Notes: a model not told the origin generated them from the letters alone. 12,540 bases of DNA from Desulfamplus sp. (GCA_015232935.1 JADFYT010000039.1:1-12540); one strand, 5' to 3'; positions 1 through 6,873 are shown, numbered from the stretch's first letter. Numbers and translations: made by a program.

Positions 1-120
1 GTATACGGCAAAAACCGTATTTTTACTTCAACAATAATAGATGCAAAATCAGGATTGTCAAGGTGGCGGGCATTGATGACAAGGAGTTTTTACATGAAAC
101 AGTATAGGAAAAGGGCATAA
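1..120 (+). CDS. Possible C-terminal fragment of an unidentified protein (5' end outside window)
   Basis: Frame 1 is open from the left edge to a TAA at 118-120, giving 39 residues that end in a strongly basic tail (MKQYRKRA). No start can be seen, so if real this is the end of a gene entering from the left. I do not recognise the family. An open stretch this short can arise by chance, and one other frame is also open for about 35 codons. An ATG at 94 preceded by AAGGAG (81-86) would give only an 8-codon peptide ending at the same stop. A small hairpin, AAGGG/CCCTT (111-115 and 122-126), straddles the stop but has no T-tract. Confidence 0.3.
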   Translation, partial: VYGKNRIFTSTIIDAKSGLSRWRALMTRSFYMKQYRKRA

Positions 121-238
121 ACCCTTCATATCGTCTTGTCATTCATGGAATGAGTAAAATCAGTGTATGCAAAAGGCAAGCTGTAATATCAAGGCTGTAG
201 TAATATTGAAGACGATGCCTGTTCAGTGGCTGTTATAA

Positions 239-256
239 CCAAAGATGACGCTTTGG
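239..256 (-). terminator. Terminator-like hairpin after the lyase gene
   Basis: A perfect 6-bp inverted repeat, CCAAAG/CTTTGG with a 6-nt loop, lies about 10 nt beyond the lyase stop codon on the minus strand. It is followed only by TTATAA rather than a real U-tract, so it may be a weak terminator or an RNA 3'-end stabiliser. The rest of 121-265 shows no gene; it holds an imperfect partial copy of the lyase 3' end. Confidence 0.35.
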
Positions 257-265
257 AAATGGTTG

Positions 266-1465
266 TCATATCAAGGATAATGCCTGCTCAAGATCATTAA
301 TGATGTCATCCGGATGCTCAAGCCCGACAGAAAGGCGAATCAACCCCTCTGCAATTCCGGCTCTCTTGAGATCTTCCCGGGAATAGGTAGCATGGGTCAT
401 TGATGCCGGATGCTGAATCAGGGTTTCGCAATCCCCGAGACTGACCGCTAAAATGCAGAGTTGAACGCCATTGAGAACCTTCTTGCCGGCATCCATACCC
501 CCTTTTATCTCAAAAGCCATAACGCCGCTGAAATACTTCATCTGTCTGAGTGCAATATCATGTCCATGATGGGCAGGAAGTCCGGGATAATACACCTTGT
601 CTATTTTTGGATGAGTTTCAAGCCACTTTGCAACTGCAAGAGCAGACCTGCTGTGACGTTCCATTCTTATGGCAAGGGTTTTGAGCCCCCTTAAAATCAG
701 CCAGGCGTTAAAAGGGCTCATGGCAGGTCCGAAATGGTGAAAATACTCTTCATTTATCCGTGCAATCATCGCGGGCGTAGATGCAACAATACCGCCAATT
801 ATATCTCCATGTCCTCCAAGATACTTGGTGGCGGAATGAATTACAATGTCAGCACCTAAGGATAGCGGTTTTTGAAGATATGGAGACGCAAAGGTGTTAT
901 CCACAGCCAGAGGCAGATCATACTGTCCGGCAATGGTTGCCCAAAGATCAATGTCAATTATATCAAGTGTCGGATTGGCTGGTGTCTCGATGTAAAAAAG
1001 ACGTGTCTTGTCGTCAACAAGAGGTATGATGTTATTCCGGTCATTGCTCATAGCCGGTGAAATAAAGCGAACCTCGATGTCAAGGCGTTTTAAATGCGTA
1101 TGAAAAAGTGCAAATGTCCCTCCGTAAAGTGCATTGCATGCAACAATATTCTCTCCCGGACGAACAAGAGTCATGACAGTTGCTGCAACTGCCGCCATCC
1201 CTGATGATGTGGCAACCGCATCCCCTGCCCCCTCGAGCAGAGCCAGTTTCTCCTCAAGAAGATCCACAGTGGGATTGGATATCCTGGTATAGAGATATCC
1301 CTCTTCTGTTCCTGCAAATATAGCCGCACCCTGAGCCTGATCTTTAAACTTGAAGGTGGATGTCATGTGGATAGGAGGTACAAGATCCATGCTTGTAGTA
1401 TGGCAGGTGTTGATACCGTGGACGATTTTGGTCTCTTCTTTTGAACAATGCGGTGTTTTTGTCAT
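266..1465 (-). CDS. Methionine gamma-lyase-like PLP enzyme (Cys/Met metabolism family)
   Basis: A 399-residue fold-type I PLP enzyme of the Cys/Met metabolism (gamma) family, which catalyses gamma-elimination or replacement on methionine, cystathionine or O-acylhomoserine. Visible are the phosphate-binding Y59 and R61 from the neighbouring subunit (YTRISNPT), S88-G89-M90, ring-stacking Y114, D189, the PLP lysine K214 in HSATKYLGGHGD, and the C-terminal SLGD...QHPASMTH and RLSVGLE motifs. From memory it aligns almost end to end with Pseudomonas methionine gamma-lyase (398 aa). However, the active-site cysteine of that enzyme (C116) is glycine here (LYGGTF), and its K240-D241 pair is not conserved. 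Cystathionine gamma-lyase or an O-acylhomoserine enzyme therefore remains possible. The chosen start follows AAGGAG at a 7-nt gap. An in-frame ATG at 1510 would add 15 residues but lies in duplicated leader DNA. Confidence 0.85.
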   Translation of the reverse strand: MTKTPHCSKEETKIVHGINTCHTTSMDLVPPIHMTSTFKFKDQAQGAAIFAGTEEGYLYTRISNPTVDLLEEKLALLEGAGDAVATSSGMAAVAATVMTLVRPGENIVACNALYGGTFALFHTHLKRLDIEVRFISPAMSNDRNNIIPLVDDKTRLFYIETPANPTLDIIDIDLWATIAGQYDLPLAVDNTFASPYLQKPLSLGADIVIHSATKYLGGHGDIIGGIVASTPAMIARINEEYFHHFGPAMSPFNAWLILRGLKTLAIRMERHSRSALAVAKWLETHPKIDKVYYPGLPAHHGHDIALRQMKYFSGVMAFEIKGGMDAGKKVLNGVQLCILAVSLGDCETLIQHPASMTHATYSREDLKRAGIAEGLIRLSVGLEHPDDIINDLEQALSLI

Positions 1466-1481
1466 AAGAGTCTCCTTCAGA

Positions 1482-1525
1482 GAGGCATTCGTATCTACTG
1501 GTGGAAGCATTCGTATTTAACTGGT
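1482..1525. repeat. Imperfect 21-23 bp tandem duplication in the lyase leader
   Basis: Two adjacent copies of a unit containing GCATTCGTAT..ACTGGTG (plus strand, about 1482-1503 and 1504-1525) differ by a few substitutions and a 1-nt indel. They lie in the 5' leader of the lyase mRNA, upstream of its ribosome binding site. The duplicated unit contains the upstream in-frame ATG at 1510, which has no convincing Shine-Dalgarno sequence, so I regard that ATG as a by-product of the duplication. Confidence 0.7.
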
Positions 1526-1557
1526 GTCAACCGGCAAATGAAAGACGCATAAAAACT

Positions 1558-1586
1558 ATCCTATTTTAGGACAAAATAACTGTCAA
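1558..1586 (-). promoter_or_regulatory. Sigma70-type promoter with a palindromic operator candidate for the lyase gene
   Basis: On the minus strand a consensus -35 TTGACA (1581-1586) is separated by exactly 17 bp from a -10-like TAGGAT (1558-1563). The perfect 13-bp palindrome TCCTA-N3-TAGGA (1559-1571) overlaps the -10 box, where a bound repressor would block transcription. The promoter lies 92 bp upstream of the lyase start and downstream of the DUF503 gene, so the lyase can be transcribed on its own. The protein that would bind the palindrome is unknown. Confidence 0.55.
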
Positions 1587-1613
1587 TTCATTTCTCGTGA
1601 ACTCAGGCTAAGC

Positions 1614-1907
1614 TCAGGGCATCAGGTTGATTATTTCAAAATCCGTATCAACAATCTGTGCAAGCCCCATATCATCAATATGGTTGAAGATTTTGTCAAT
1701 TGCCGAATTGATGTTGCTGTGATCATTGCCTGTAAGGGAAAAACCGATCTCTGCCCGATCGTGCATGTCGTTTGCCCCCACCTCGGCTACCGAAGCGTTG
1801 AAGCTGTTTTTTATCCGGCTGATCATTGATTTTACAATTTTTCTTTTTTCTTTCAATGAGTGGACACCATGAAGCCTTAATACAACCCTTCCTGTACCAA
1901 TAATCAT
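1614..1907 (-). CDS. DUF503 (YlxP-like) family protein
   Basis: A 97-residue protein of the usual DUF503 length. Family features are the N-terminal strand MIIGTGRVVLRLHG, the block SLKEKRKIVKSMISRIKNSF at residues 17-36, and the following NASVAEVGANDMHDRAEIGF. It is predicted to be a small soluble alpha/beta protein. In many bacteria this family (YlxP) is encoded beside infB and rbfA in the translation operon and its biochemical role is not settled. Here it stands apart from those genes, 148 bp upstream of the lyase gene on the same strand. Its ATG is preceded by AAGGAG about 9-10 nt away. It is divergent from metF across a 311-bp gap. Confidence 0.85.
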   Translation of the reverse strand: MIIGTGRVVLRLHGVHSLKEKRKIVKSMISRIKNSFNASVAEVGANDMHDRAEIGFSLTGNDHSNINSAIDKIFNHIDDMGLAQIVDTDFEIINLMP

Positions 1908-2218
1908 AATCTTTTTCTCCTTCTTGGGTCAGACAATATTGACAATGAAAAAAATGAGCGATAAATGTCGATTTTTAGTATATACAAAGCCTGTACTTGA
2001 AAATAAATGCGGCAATTGATAAAGTTCAATAATCAATACTCAGAGCAACCCCATGTTATAAGACTGATTCTATCGCGGGAAGCCAATTTGGCAAGATAGA
2101 CACTCAATGCAATCAGGAAGCTGTTGTGCTGTAAAATGCCAATCTGAGACTTTTTACGAGACCGTCAATACTGGAAACTCTGAAAATATAATCAAACACA
2201 TAACATCAGGGGGAAATC
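1908..2218. other. Divergent intergenic region between the DUF503 gene and metF
   Basis: These 311 bp hold no convincing gene on either strand. Promoters for both neighbours should lie here, but I see only weak candidates, such as TATACT on the minus strand (1977-1982) with a poor -35 box. One nested inverted repeat is visible: TCTATC/GATAGA (2069-2074 and 2095-2100) enclosing GCCAA/TTGGC (2082-2086 and 2088-2092). It could fold in the long metF leader. I do not recognise a known riboswitch. Confidence 0.4.
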
Positions 2219-3094
2219 ATGAAAGAAAATTGTAGCAGTTGTGATACTGACAATGCAGCATATGCCAATAATACTCAAGTTGAAAACATTAATCTTGACA
2301 ATTTTGTCATCACAGTAGAAGTAGTTCCGCCTCACGGACCTGATCCTGGTCAGATTCTCTCTGCTCTGGATGAGTTAAAGGATCTTCCCATAAATGGATT
2401 CAGCGTTGCATCCAATCCGGTTGCAAAACCACGAATGTGTGCAATGGCACTCTCTTCACTGATCCAGAAGAGAACAGGTAAATTCTCGATTCTGCATTGT
2501 ACTACCAGAGATCACAACCGGATAAGCCTTCAGGCGATGTTCTGGGGTGCCCGTGCACTTGGCTTGAACCATGTGCTTGTCGCAACCGGAGATTTTGTTG
2601 CAAAGGAAGAGAGAAAAATGACATCTGATGTAAAGGATCTGGATGTATTTCAATTAATCTCCATGGCTAAAGATTCGGATATGGTCACAGGTGCGGTGCT
2701 TGATTTCAGGGCTGAATTCAATGGACTGGAAAAAGAGGTTGAACGCCTTGAGCAAAAAGCGGCTGCCGGTGCAATGTTTGCTGTAACCCAGCCTGTTTAT
2801 GACAGGGATATGGCAAGAACAATCTCGATTTCAACAAGTCATATTGAAATACCCATTATTATGGGAATCCTCCCTTTAAGGACTTCTAACCATGCTGAAT
2901 TTCTCCATAACAGGGTTTCAGGAATAGCTATTCCTGAGAAACTCAGAGAGAAAATGAGCGATGCAAAAGATCCTGTCGCAGAAGGGGTGGAAAATGCCCG
3001 GGAGATGATTGGCATCGCAAACGAGTTTTTCCGTGGAGCCTGCATCATGCCGCCCTTTGGCCACTATGAGGTGATGGCTGATATCCTTAAATAG
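2219..3094 (+). CDS. metF: 5,10-methylenetetrahydrofolate reductase (MetF family)
   Basis: A 291-residue FAD-dependent TIM-barrel reductase that makes 5-methyl-THF from 5,10-methylene-THF, feeding methionine synthesis or the Wood-Ljungdahl methyl branch. Evidence includes the EVVPPHGPD motif, whose E34 matches the catalytic glutamate of E. coli MetF; HCTTRDHNR at 93-101; the flavin-contacting VATGD at 121-125; TQPVYD at 190-195 with the folate-contacting glutamine; and GILPL at 216-220. The C-terminal HNRVSGIAIPE and MPPFGHY segments resemble the reductase half of bifunctional YitJ-type proteins, but no homocysteine methyltransferase domain is attached. About 28 extra N-terminal residues contain two cysteines (C5, C8) and are otherwise polar. 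AGGGGG lies just before the ATG. No metV-like partner is adjacent. Assignment to family is firm; the pathway is inferred. Confidence 0.9.
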   Translation: MKENCSSCDTDNAAYANNTQVENINLDNFVITVEVVPPHGPDPGQILSALDELKDLPINGFSVASNPVAKPRMCAMALSSLIQKRTGKFSILHCTTRDHNRISLQAMFWGARALGLNHVLVATGDFVAKEERKMTSDVKDLDVFQLISMAKDSDMVTGAVLDFRAEFNGLEKEVERLEQKAAAGAMFAVTQPVYDRDMARTISISTSHIEIPIIMGILPLRTSNHAEFLHNRVSGIAIPEKLREKMSDAKDPVAEGVENAREMIGIANEFFRGACIMPPFGHYEVMADILK

Positions 3095-3123
3095 AGATCC
3101 TTCAAAACTTGGCTTTTCATCCT

Positions 3124-3233
3124 GTACTATCAAGGAGTAAACAGTACGATCAAGGAATAAAATCCGGTTTCGCAGGAAGTCTGATAATTTCAGGAAGCCT
3201 GACGTTAAAATTCAGGGAGAGATAGGGAGAGAA
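3124..3233. repeat. Three successive short direct-repeat pairs upstream of the rhodanese gene
   Basis: The 144-bp gap after metF contains three imperfect tandem pairs in a row. They are GTAC(T/G)ATCAAGGA(G/A)TAAA at 3124-3141 and 3144-3161 (20-bp period, 16/18 identical), CAGGAAG(T/C)CTGA at 3173-3184 and 3191-3202 (18-bp period), and AGGGAGAGA(T/A) at 3214-3223 and 3224-3233 (10-bp period). The last copy provides the ribosome binding site of the next gene. The second copy of the middle pair also forms a TCAGG/CCTGA inverted repeat (3190-3202). They may be operator half-sites or slippage products. Confidence 0.7.
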
Positions 3234-3238
3234 CAGAT

Positions 3239-4171
3239 ATGAAAACAATGAGTGCGGCCCAACTACGTGAATATAGAGAAAAAGAGCATGAAAAGAGCTA
3301 TCTTCTCATTGATGTAAGGCAGCCTGTAGAGTATGAAGAGTCACATATTCCAGGCTCCATACTGCTGCCGCTGAACAAGTTTGAGGAGCAGGTGGAACAG
3401 CTTCCTGAAAAACATCTTGTTTTTTACTGTAAAAGCGGTATCCGTTCCAAAGCCGCCGCTCTTACTGCTGATTTTTTCAATGACACAGGCAAGGATATAT
3501 ACACTCTTGATGGCGGAGTTATGGCCTGGAATGGCGTAACAATTCAGGGATTGCCCTCCTTCAGGATTTTTGATCTGAAAAAAAGTCTCAATGAAATCCT
3601 TATAGATGCCATGAACCTTGAAAAAGGGGCATTACGGTTTTATGAGCACCTGTTAAAGCACTGTCAGATGGGAGATGATCTCGATAAAGTCATGGAACAG
3701 GCCAGGGATGGAGAGCTTGGACACGCAAAAATCATCTACTCGCATCTGAAAAGGATTGCTCCTGATACTCTGCCGTTTGATGCTGTTTATGAAAAACTTG
3801 ATGGTGATATTCTTGAAGGTGGAACTCCTCTTGACGAGATGATTAAACTGCTCGACAAGCGAGCAGATCAGCTTGCGAAACAAAGTGGATTGATAAAAGG
3901 AGAAGTTGAGTCTTCACAAAAAAGAAACAAGGATCAAATTATTGATATTCTTGAAACTGCTATTTCCATGGAGTACAGGGCTTTTGATCTTTACAGGGTG
4001 ATGTCCGAACCTGTTGCTGATATGGCAGAGCACTATTCAGACAATTCCTTAAAGCATGCCTATGAAGAAGAGAACAGCCTTCAGGATGCTTTTCATGCCC
4101 TCTCACAGGCAGAAAAAGCACATATGAACGCCCTTGTCAAAACCCTTGAGCAGATTCTTTCAGAGGGTTGA
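3239..4171 (+). CDS. Rhodanese-rubrerythrin-like fusion protein
   Basis: A 310-residue soluble two-domain protein. Residues 1-107 form a rhodanese domain: LLIDVRQPVEYEESHIPGS, then the active loop C64-KSGIRS that would carry a persulfide, and the closing LDGGVMAWNG. Residues 115-307 look like a ferritin-like (rubrerythrin) four-helix domain with a full set of candidate diiron ligands: E128 (LEKGALRFYEHL), E159xxH162, E245 (MEYRAFDLY) and E292xxH295. There is no CxxC rubredoxin module, so electrons must come from elsewhere. Likely roles are peroxide or oxygen defence, or sulfane-sulfur handling, in an anaerobe; these are inferred from the domains. The start follows AGGGAG; M4 is an alternative. 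The gene is coupled to the next by a 3-nt gap. Confidence 0.85.
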   Translation: MKTMSAAQLREYREKEHEKSYLLIDVRQPVEYEESHIPGSILLPLNKFEEQVEQLPEKHLVFYCKSGIRSKAAALTADFFNDTGKDIYTLDGGVMAWNGVTIQGLPSFRIFDLKKSLNEILIDAMNLEKGALRFYEHLLKHCQMGDDLDKVMEQARDGELGHAKIIYSHLKRIAPDTLPFDAVYEKLDGDILEGGTPLDEMIKLLDKRADQLAKQSGLIKGEVESSQKRNKDQIIDILETAISMEYRAFDLYRVMSEPVADMAEHYSDNSLKHAYEEENSLQDAFHALSQAEKAHMNALVKTLEQILSEG

Positions 4172-4174
4172 TCC

Positions 4175-5887
4175 ATGTCTCTTTACAAAAACAGGCGATT
4201 CCTGACAACTGCCCTGATAGTGTGCATCATCTTCACCTCTCTTTTAGTTTACAGGGTGGCATTTTATCATGGTACGTTCAGGACAGCTTCTGACAGGAAA
4301 GATTGGAGCCATAAGGCGTTGAAGACAGGTGAGTCGTGGATGAATATTTTTCAAAATTCAAGGAAAATAGGCTATACGCATCGAACCCTTGAAAGTGCTG
4401 GTGATGGCTACAGCATTCACGAAGAGACGCTCATGAAGATCAATACCATGGGAATGGCACAGGAGATCCTGGTTAAATCAGCAAGTACAACTGACATGGA
4501 TTTTGCGGTCAAAACCTTTGATTTTGAGATTGTTTCCGGCAGTTTCAATTTTGCTGTAACAGGTGAAATCAAAGGAAACACGCTCTACGTTGAAAGTCAT
4601 GACAAAATCATGAAATCTGAAATCAGCACAACTCGATCCAGCTCAAAACCTGTTGAAATACATCTTGAAAACCGGCCATATCTGACATCAGGTCTTGTTC
4701 AGGCAACTGTCGCATCAAGTCTTGAACAAGATGAAGAGATGGTGATTTTTGTTTTTGATCCATCCACTCTTGGGCAGGCTCCGGCCACAATAAAAATGGA
4801 GGCAAATGAAGATATAGTCATTGACGGAAAAACGATCACGGCAAAAAAAGCATCTCTGTCTTTCAAGGGGGCAAAACAGTTTGCGTGGATTGATGAAAAC
4901 GGCGAGGTACTCAAGGAGCAGGGGCTTCTTGGAATAACCCTTGTAAAAACAGACAGGCTGGGTGCTCTTGACGGTTCTGCACTCGAAGAGAGCGAAGATC
5001 TGACACACCTTGTCTCTGTAAAAGCAGATAAAATTATCGAGAAACCGGAACAGTTGACATGGCTTGAATTAAGAGTGTCAAGCATTGATGCTCAAAGTAT
5101 TGACGCTCTCCCTGTTTCAAATACCGAGAACAAAAATCTTGCCCCTGTCCATCTTTCAAATACAAAAAACAAAAATCCTGACTCTGGCTCTGTTGTAAAT
5201 ACTGAAAGCCAAAATACTGACTCTGCTTTTAATAAATACGCCTTAAACAGCGGACGTCAGGAGTGGAAAGATGGAATATTGACAATCAAAAAGGAGTCTC
5301 TTGAAGGGCTTCCTTTGGTACTTTTGCCCGAGGATCTTGCTGCCATAGATGACAGATTCAAACAATCTGATGCCTTTATTCAATCCAATGACTACAGGAT
5401 AAGAAGTTTTGCCAAAAAGGCTCTATCTGCCACACTCTCCTACATGGATACCGGCAGCTCACCTGAAACAGATACTGGCGGTTCACCTGCAACAGATACT
5501 CCCATGATCAAGGTTCAAAAACTCGTTGCGTGGATTCAGAAGAATATCAAACGCCAGCCTGTAATTTCACTTCCCAATGCCCTGTCAACCCTGCAAAACA
5601 GAATGGGCGACTGCAACGAACACGCGGCTCTTCTTGCGGCTTTCTGCCGTGCTACAGGCATACCCGCCAAAATTGAGGCTGGTATGGTCTATCTTAACGG
5701 CAGATTCTACTACCATGCCTGGAATTCTGTCTTCATAGGAAGATGGATCACGGTTGACGCTCTTTTTAACCAGATTCCGGCAGATGTGACGCATATTGCC
5801 TTTTCATCGGGTTCACAGGAGATGCAACTTGATCTTATGGGGTTGATTGGCAAGGTGAATATAGAGATTCTTGATTTCAGACAGTAA
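4175..5887 (+). CDS. Membrane-anchored transglutaminase-like domain protein
   Basis: A 570-residue protein with a short basic N-terminus and one hydrophobic segment (about residues 9-30), so probably anchored with the bulk in the periplasm. Residues 45-300 appear beta-rich and resemble the N-terminal region of deltaproteobacterial transglutaminase-like proteins (GESWMNIFQNSRKIGYTHR). The C-terminal part carries a transglutaminase/protease-like core with the triad C480 (GDCNEHAAL), H514 (YYHAWNSV) and D528 (TVDALFNQ), and the linking CRATGIPAKIEAGMVY. The triad suggests a cysteine peptidase or acyl transferase; the substrate is unknown. Two repetitive low-complexity stretches (residues 315-352 and 425-443) interrupt it. 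It starts 3 nt after the rhodanese-rubrerythrin gene, so the two are probably translated together. Confidence 0.85.
   Translation: MSLYKNRRFLTTALIVCIIFTSLLVYRVAFYHGTFRTASDRKDWSHKALKTGESWMNIFQNSRKIGYTHRTLESAGDGYSIHEETLMKINTMGMAQEILVKSASTTDMDFAVKTFDFEIVSGSFNFAVTGEIKGNTLYVESHDKIMKSEISTTRSSSKPVEIHLENRPYLTSGLVQATVASSLEQDEEMVIFVFDPSTLGQAPATIKMEANEDIVIDGKTITAKKASLSFKGAKQFAWIDENGEVLKEQGLLGITLVKTDRLGALDGSALEESEDLTHLVSVKADKIIEKPEQLTWLELRVSSIDAQSIDALPVSNTENKNLAPVHLSNTKNKNPDSGSVVNTESQNTDSAFNKYALNSGRQEWKDGILTIKKESLEGLPLVLLPEDLAAIDDRFKQSDAFIQSNDYRIRSFAKKALSATLSYMDTGSSPETDTGGSPATDTPMIKVQKLVAWIQKNIKRQPVISLPNALSTLQNRMGDCNEHAALLAAFCRATGIPAKIEAGMVYLNGRFYYHAWNSVFIGRWITVDALFNQIPADVTHIAFSSGSQEMQLDLMGLIGKVNIEILDFRQ
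5117..5233 (+). repeat. Three degenerate 39-bp in-frame repeats
   Basis: Three consecutive 39-bp units (5117-5155, 5156-5194, 5195-5233) encode 13-residue units of the form (S/V)NT(E/K)xxN, residues 315-353. Copies 1 and 2 are most alike; copy 3 has diverged. The period is a multiple of three, so copy-number change would keep the frame. They encode a polar Asn/Ser/Asp-rich linker between the beta-rich region and the transglutaminase-like domain. Confidence 0.75.
5447..5503 (+). repeat. 24-bp in-frame tandem repeat inside the transglutaminase-like domain
   Basis: Two 24-bp units (5447-5470 and 5471-5494) plus a 9-bp partial third (5495-5503) encode DTGSSPET, DTGGSPAT and DTP. They fall between the helix ending ATLSYM and the helix starting MIKVQKLVAWI, ahead of the catalytic cysteine. 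The repeat therefore lengthens a loop in the enzyme domain rather than an interdomain linker. Confidence 0.8.
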
Positions 5888-5939
5888 CAGACAGAAAAAA
5901 AATATACGCTGCCTTGCTGCAATTTATTGTTATGTTTAT

Positions 5940-5955
5940 ATTCCTGAAAAGGAAT
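5940..5955 (+). terminator. Weak hairpin downstream of the transglutaminase-like gene
   Basis: A perfect 6-bp stem ATTCCT/AGGAAT closed by a GAAA tetraloop lies about 50 nt after the stop codon. It is A/T-rich and followed by GATTT rather than a clean U-tract, so termination would be weak at best. The rest of 5888-6047 is AT-rich with no gene visible. Confidence 0.3.
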
Positions 5956-6047
5956 GATTTAAAAAAACAGATAGCAAAACCTCTGGAGACTAACTTAACT
6001 CAAAGAGTTCTTCTACCTGTTTATAACTAAAAAAGGAATAATGTTTA

Positions 6048-6857
6048 ATGCAAAATACAACCGATGACAAGACCACTTCCGAAGTGATACCAGAACAGAT
6101 GGGATACAATACCCGATTTCAATTTCAATGCCACAAAGGGGTTAAATGCTTTACCAGATGCTGCAGAGGCATTGATATCATGTTAACACCATATGATATA
6201 TTAACCATGCGAAAACATCTCAATATAACTTCGGAAGAGTTTCTTGCAATCTATACAGATATCCATCTTCTTGAAAAGGCCGATCTTCCGGTGGTAACAT
6301 TGAAACTTTTAGATGACGACCAGAAATCATGTCCATTTGTTCGGGACAAAGAGGGATGTCTTGTATATGAATGCAGACCGTCAGCGTGCAGATATTATCC
6401 GCTTGGCATGGGTTCGCTCAGTTATGCAAACGAACTGAGCAAAGATACGGCAAAAGATAATGATGATGCTTTTTTCTTCACTGTAAAAGAGTCTCACTGT
6501 TTTGGATTTGAGGAGAAAAAAGAGTGGAGTGTCGCTGACTGGAGAGAAGATCAGGGTGTCAATATCAGAGATGAGGCAAATGCTGGATGGACAGATCTGA
6601 TTGTGAGAAAAAAGAGCGTTCCAATGAGTATCAAGCTGTCAGAGCAGAGCAAACAGATGTTTTTTCTTGCATGTTATAATATAGACAAATTCAGGACTTT
6701 TGTATTTGAAAGCAGCTTTCTTGAAAAATTTGATGTTGATCCTGTAACGCTTGAAGAGATCAGACATGATGATGTCAAACTTCTGCGGTTTGGATTTGGA
6801 TGGCTAAAATCAGTCTTCTTTAAAGAGGGCGAGATCAAGATCAAGCAGCAGAAATAA
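6048..6857 (+). CDS. YkgJ-family cysteine-cluster protein
   Basis: A 269-residue soluble protein with the YkgJ/UPF0153-type Cys pattern. An N-terminal cluster C28-x5-C34-x3-C38-C39 is followed by CPFV...GC..YECRPSACRYYP, giving C95, C104, C109 and C114. The eight cysteines probably bind Zn or an Fe-S cluster; the family's function is uncertain. The segment after residue 145 adds another cysteine (C151 in SHCFGFEE) and a helical C-terminus of no family known to me. The start follows AAGGA at a 9-nt gap. A competing ATG at 6041 in another frame opens only an 8-codon ORF too close to the Shine-Dalgarno sequence. The gene stands alone, 160 bp after the transglutaminase-like gene and convergent with phoR. 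Confidence 0.85.
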   Translation: MQNTTDDKTTSEVIPEQMGYNTRFQFQCHKGVKCFTRCCRGIDIMLTPYDILTMRKHLNITSEEFLAIYTDIHLLEKADLPVVTLKLLDDDQKSCPFVRDKEGCLVYECRPSACRYYPLGMGSLSYANELSKDTAKDNDDAFFFTVKESHCFGFEEKKEWSVADWREDQGVNIRDEANAGWTDLIVRKKSVPMSIKLSEQSKQMFFLACYNIDKFRTFVFESSFLEKFDVDPVTLEEIRHDDVKLLRFGFGWLKSVFFKEGEIKIKQQK

Positions 6858-6873
6858 CAGATCATATACCAAC

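Noticed and set aside
3..24. Plus-strand hairpin ATACGG/CCGTAT followed by Ts, resembling an intrinsic terminator
   Set aside because: The stem is only 6 bp with three G:C pairs, and it would lie inside the open frame running to 120. Without the upstream sequence I cannot decide between the two, so it is not listed as a feature.
186..290. ATATCAAGG (186-194 and 268-276) and ATGCCTG(T/C)TCA (215-225 and 280-290) occur both after and within the lyase 3' end
   Set aside because: It looks like a decayed partial duplication of the gene end, but spacing differs between copies and the matches are short; it is mentioned only under the terminator entry.
2041..2218. Riboswitch in the metF leader
   Set aside because: A nested hairpin is present, but none of the conserved cores of the SAM, SAH, cobalamin or THF riboswitches that I know are visible.
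6041..6067. Eight-codon ORF (MFNAKYNR) overlapping the start of the YkgJ-family gene
   Set aside because: Its ATG is only 2 nt from the Shine-Dalgarno sequence, whereas the ATG at 6048 is 9 nt away and opens the full protein.
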